NCBI GenBank assembly: GCA_016210495.1
Contig: JACQUC010000173.1
Location: 1 to 40,987, forward strand
From: Chloroflexota bacterium
GTDB taxonomy: Bacteria > Chloroflexota > FW602-bin22 > JACPRP01
DNA length: 40,987 nucleotides
Reading direction: 5' to 3'
Shown: in pieces, positions 40,948 through 40,987 of the stretch
Layout of the letters: each line of letters opens with the position of its first letter
Numbering within the stretch: the first letter of the stretch is position 1
The notes under the pieces: generated by a model
Seen by the model: the letters and a program-made list of their open reading frames with translations, nothing else
Told to the model about the DNA's origin: nothing
Database searches by the model: none
Program-made: the position numbers and the translations under genes

Positions 40948-40987
40948 GGGCAATTAGCTCAGTTGGTTAGAGCACACGGCTTACATC
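40948..40987 (+). tRNA. tRNA-Val (anticodon TAC), 5' part, cut by window edge
   Basis: Acceptor 5' strand GGGCAAT, TA, D-stem GCTC/GAGC around AGTTGGTTA, then the anticodon stem CACGG and loop CTTACAT with anticodon TAC at 40982-40984. Forty of about 76 bases are in the window, so the 3' arms cannot be checked. Confidence 0.85.

Overview
The window reads as about 41 kb of a GC-rich bacterial chromosome, most likely from the Chloroflexota (Anaerolineae or Dehalococcoidia-like, probably environmental). This is inferred from several features together: secreted proteins ending in a YLP-type tail (IFLPVIYR, IYLPVIKT, LYLPMIVR), large SBBP and RHS/YD surface proteins, a cytoplasmic reductive-dehalogenase-like iron-sulfur protein, many GTG/TTG starts with clear GGAGG sites, and crowded MNT/HEPN modules. 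No rRNA, CRISPR array, transposase or phage gene was seen. One tRNA (Val, anticodon TAC) is cut by the right edge.

Layout. 1-4 kb: the start of a TSUP permease, a membrane-anchored glucosaminidase and a LonB/LonH-type protease, all on the minus strand. 4-6 kb: a LuxR-type regulator whose receiver has lost its phospho-acceptor Asp, then a gene graveyard with a LuxR HTH remnant and a frameshifted SnoaL-like cyclase. 6-18 kb: a plus-strand block of secreted or surface proteins. It contains a small membrane protein, a frameshifted Kelch-like protein, a seven-unit SBBP propeller protein, a 1983-residue RHS/YD protein with a dead transglutaminase-like domain and a 4 x 38-residue tail, and a 135-residue mini-YD protein. 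A 128-bp segment occurs after the Kelch-like gene and again at the end of the mini-YD gene.

18-21 kb: a minus-strand three-gene redox operon (QueG-like double [4Fe-4S] protein, flavodiiron-type metallo-beta-lactamase protein, RdhA-like protein), with a 68-bp palindrome between the first two genes. 21-25 kb: acyl-CoA dehydrogenase and thiolase, convergent with overlapping 3' ends, then a GbsR-type regulator/NAD-dependent epimerase operon. 25-32 kb: a lipoprotein glycoside hydrolase, a cupin-XRE regulator with prfC (release factor 3), a small ABM-like protein and a lipoprotein M28 peptidase.

32-39 kb: a toxin-antitoxin island with four MNT/HEPN modules of different types (one decayed, two apparently intact, one classical mntA-hepT) and a lone XRE gene. 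They surround a large FAD/Fe-S oxidoreductase, and hepT overlaps a 3-hydroxyacyl-CoA dehydrogenase gene. The promoter of one MNT/HEPN pair is a copy of the tRNA-Val promoter plus the first seven tRNA bases. The window ends with an unrecognised secreted or anchored protein and the tRNA.

Two functional themes stand out: fatty or aromatic acyl-CoA catabolism linked to anaerobic iron-sulfur redox chemistry, and an extracellular repeat-protein cluster sharing one C-terminal tail. All assignments come from reading motifs by eye. No database search was run.
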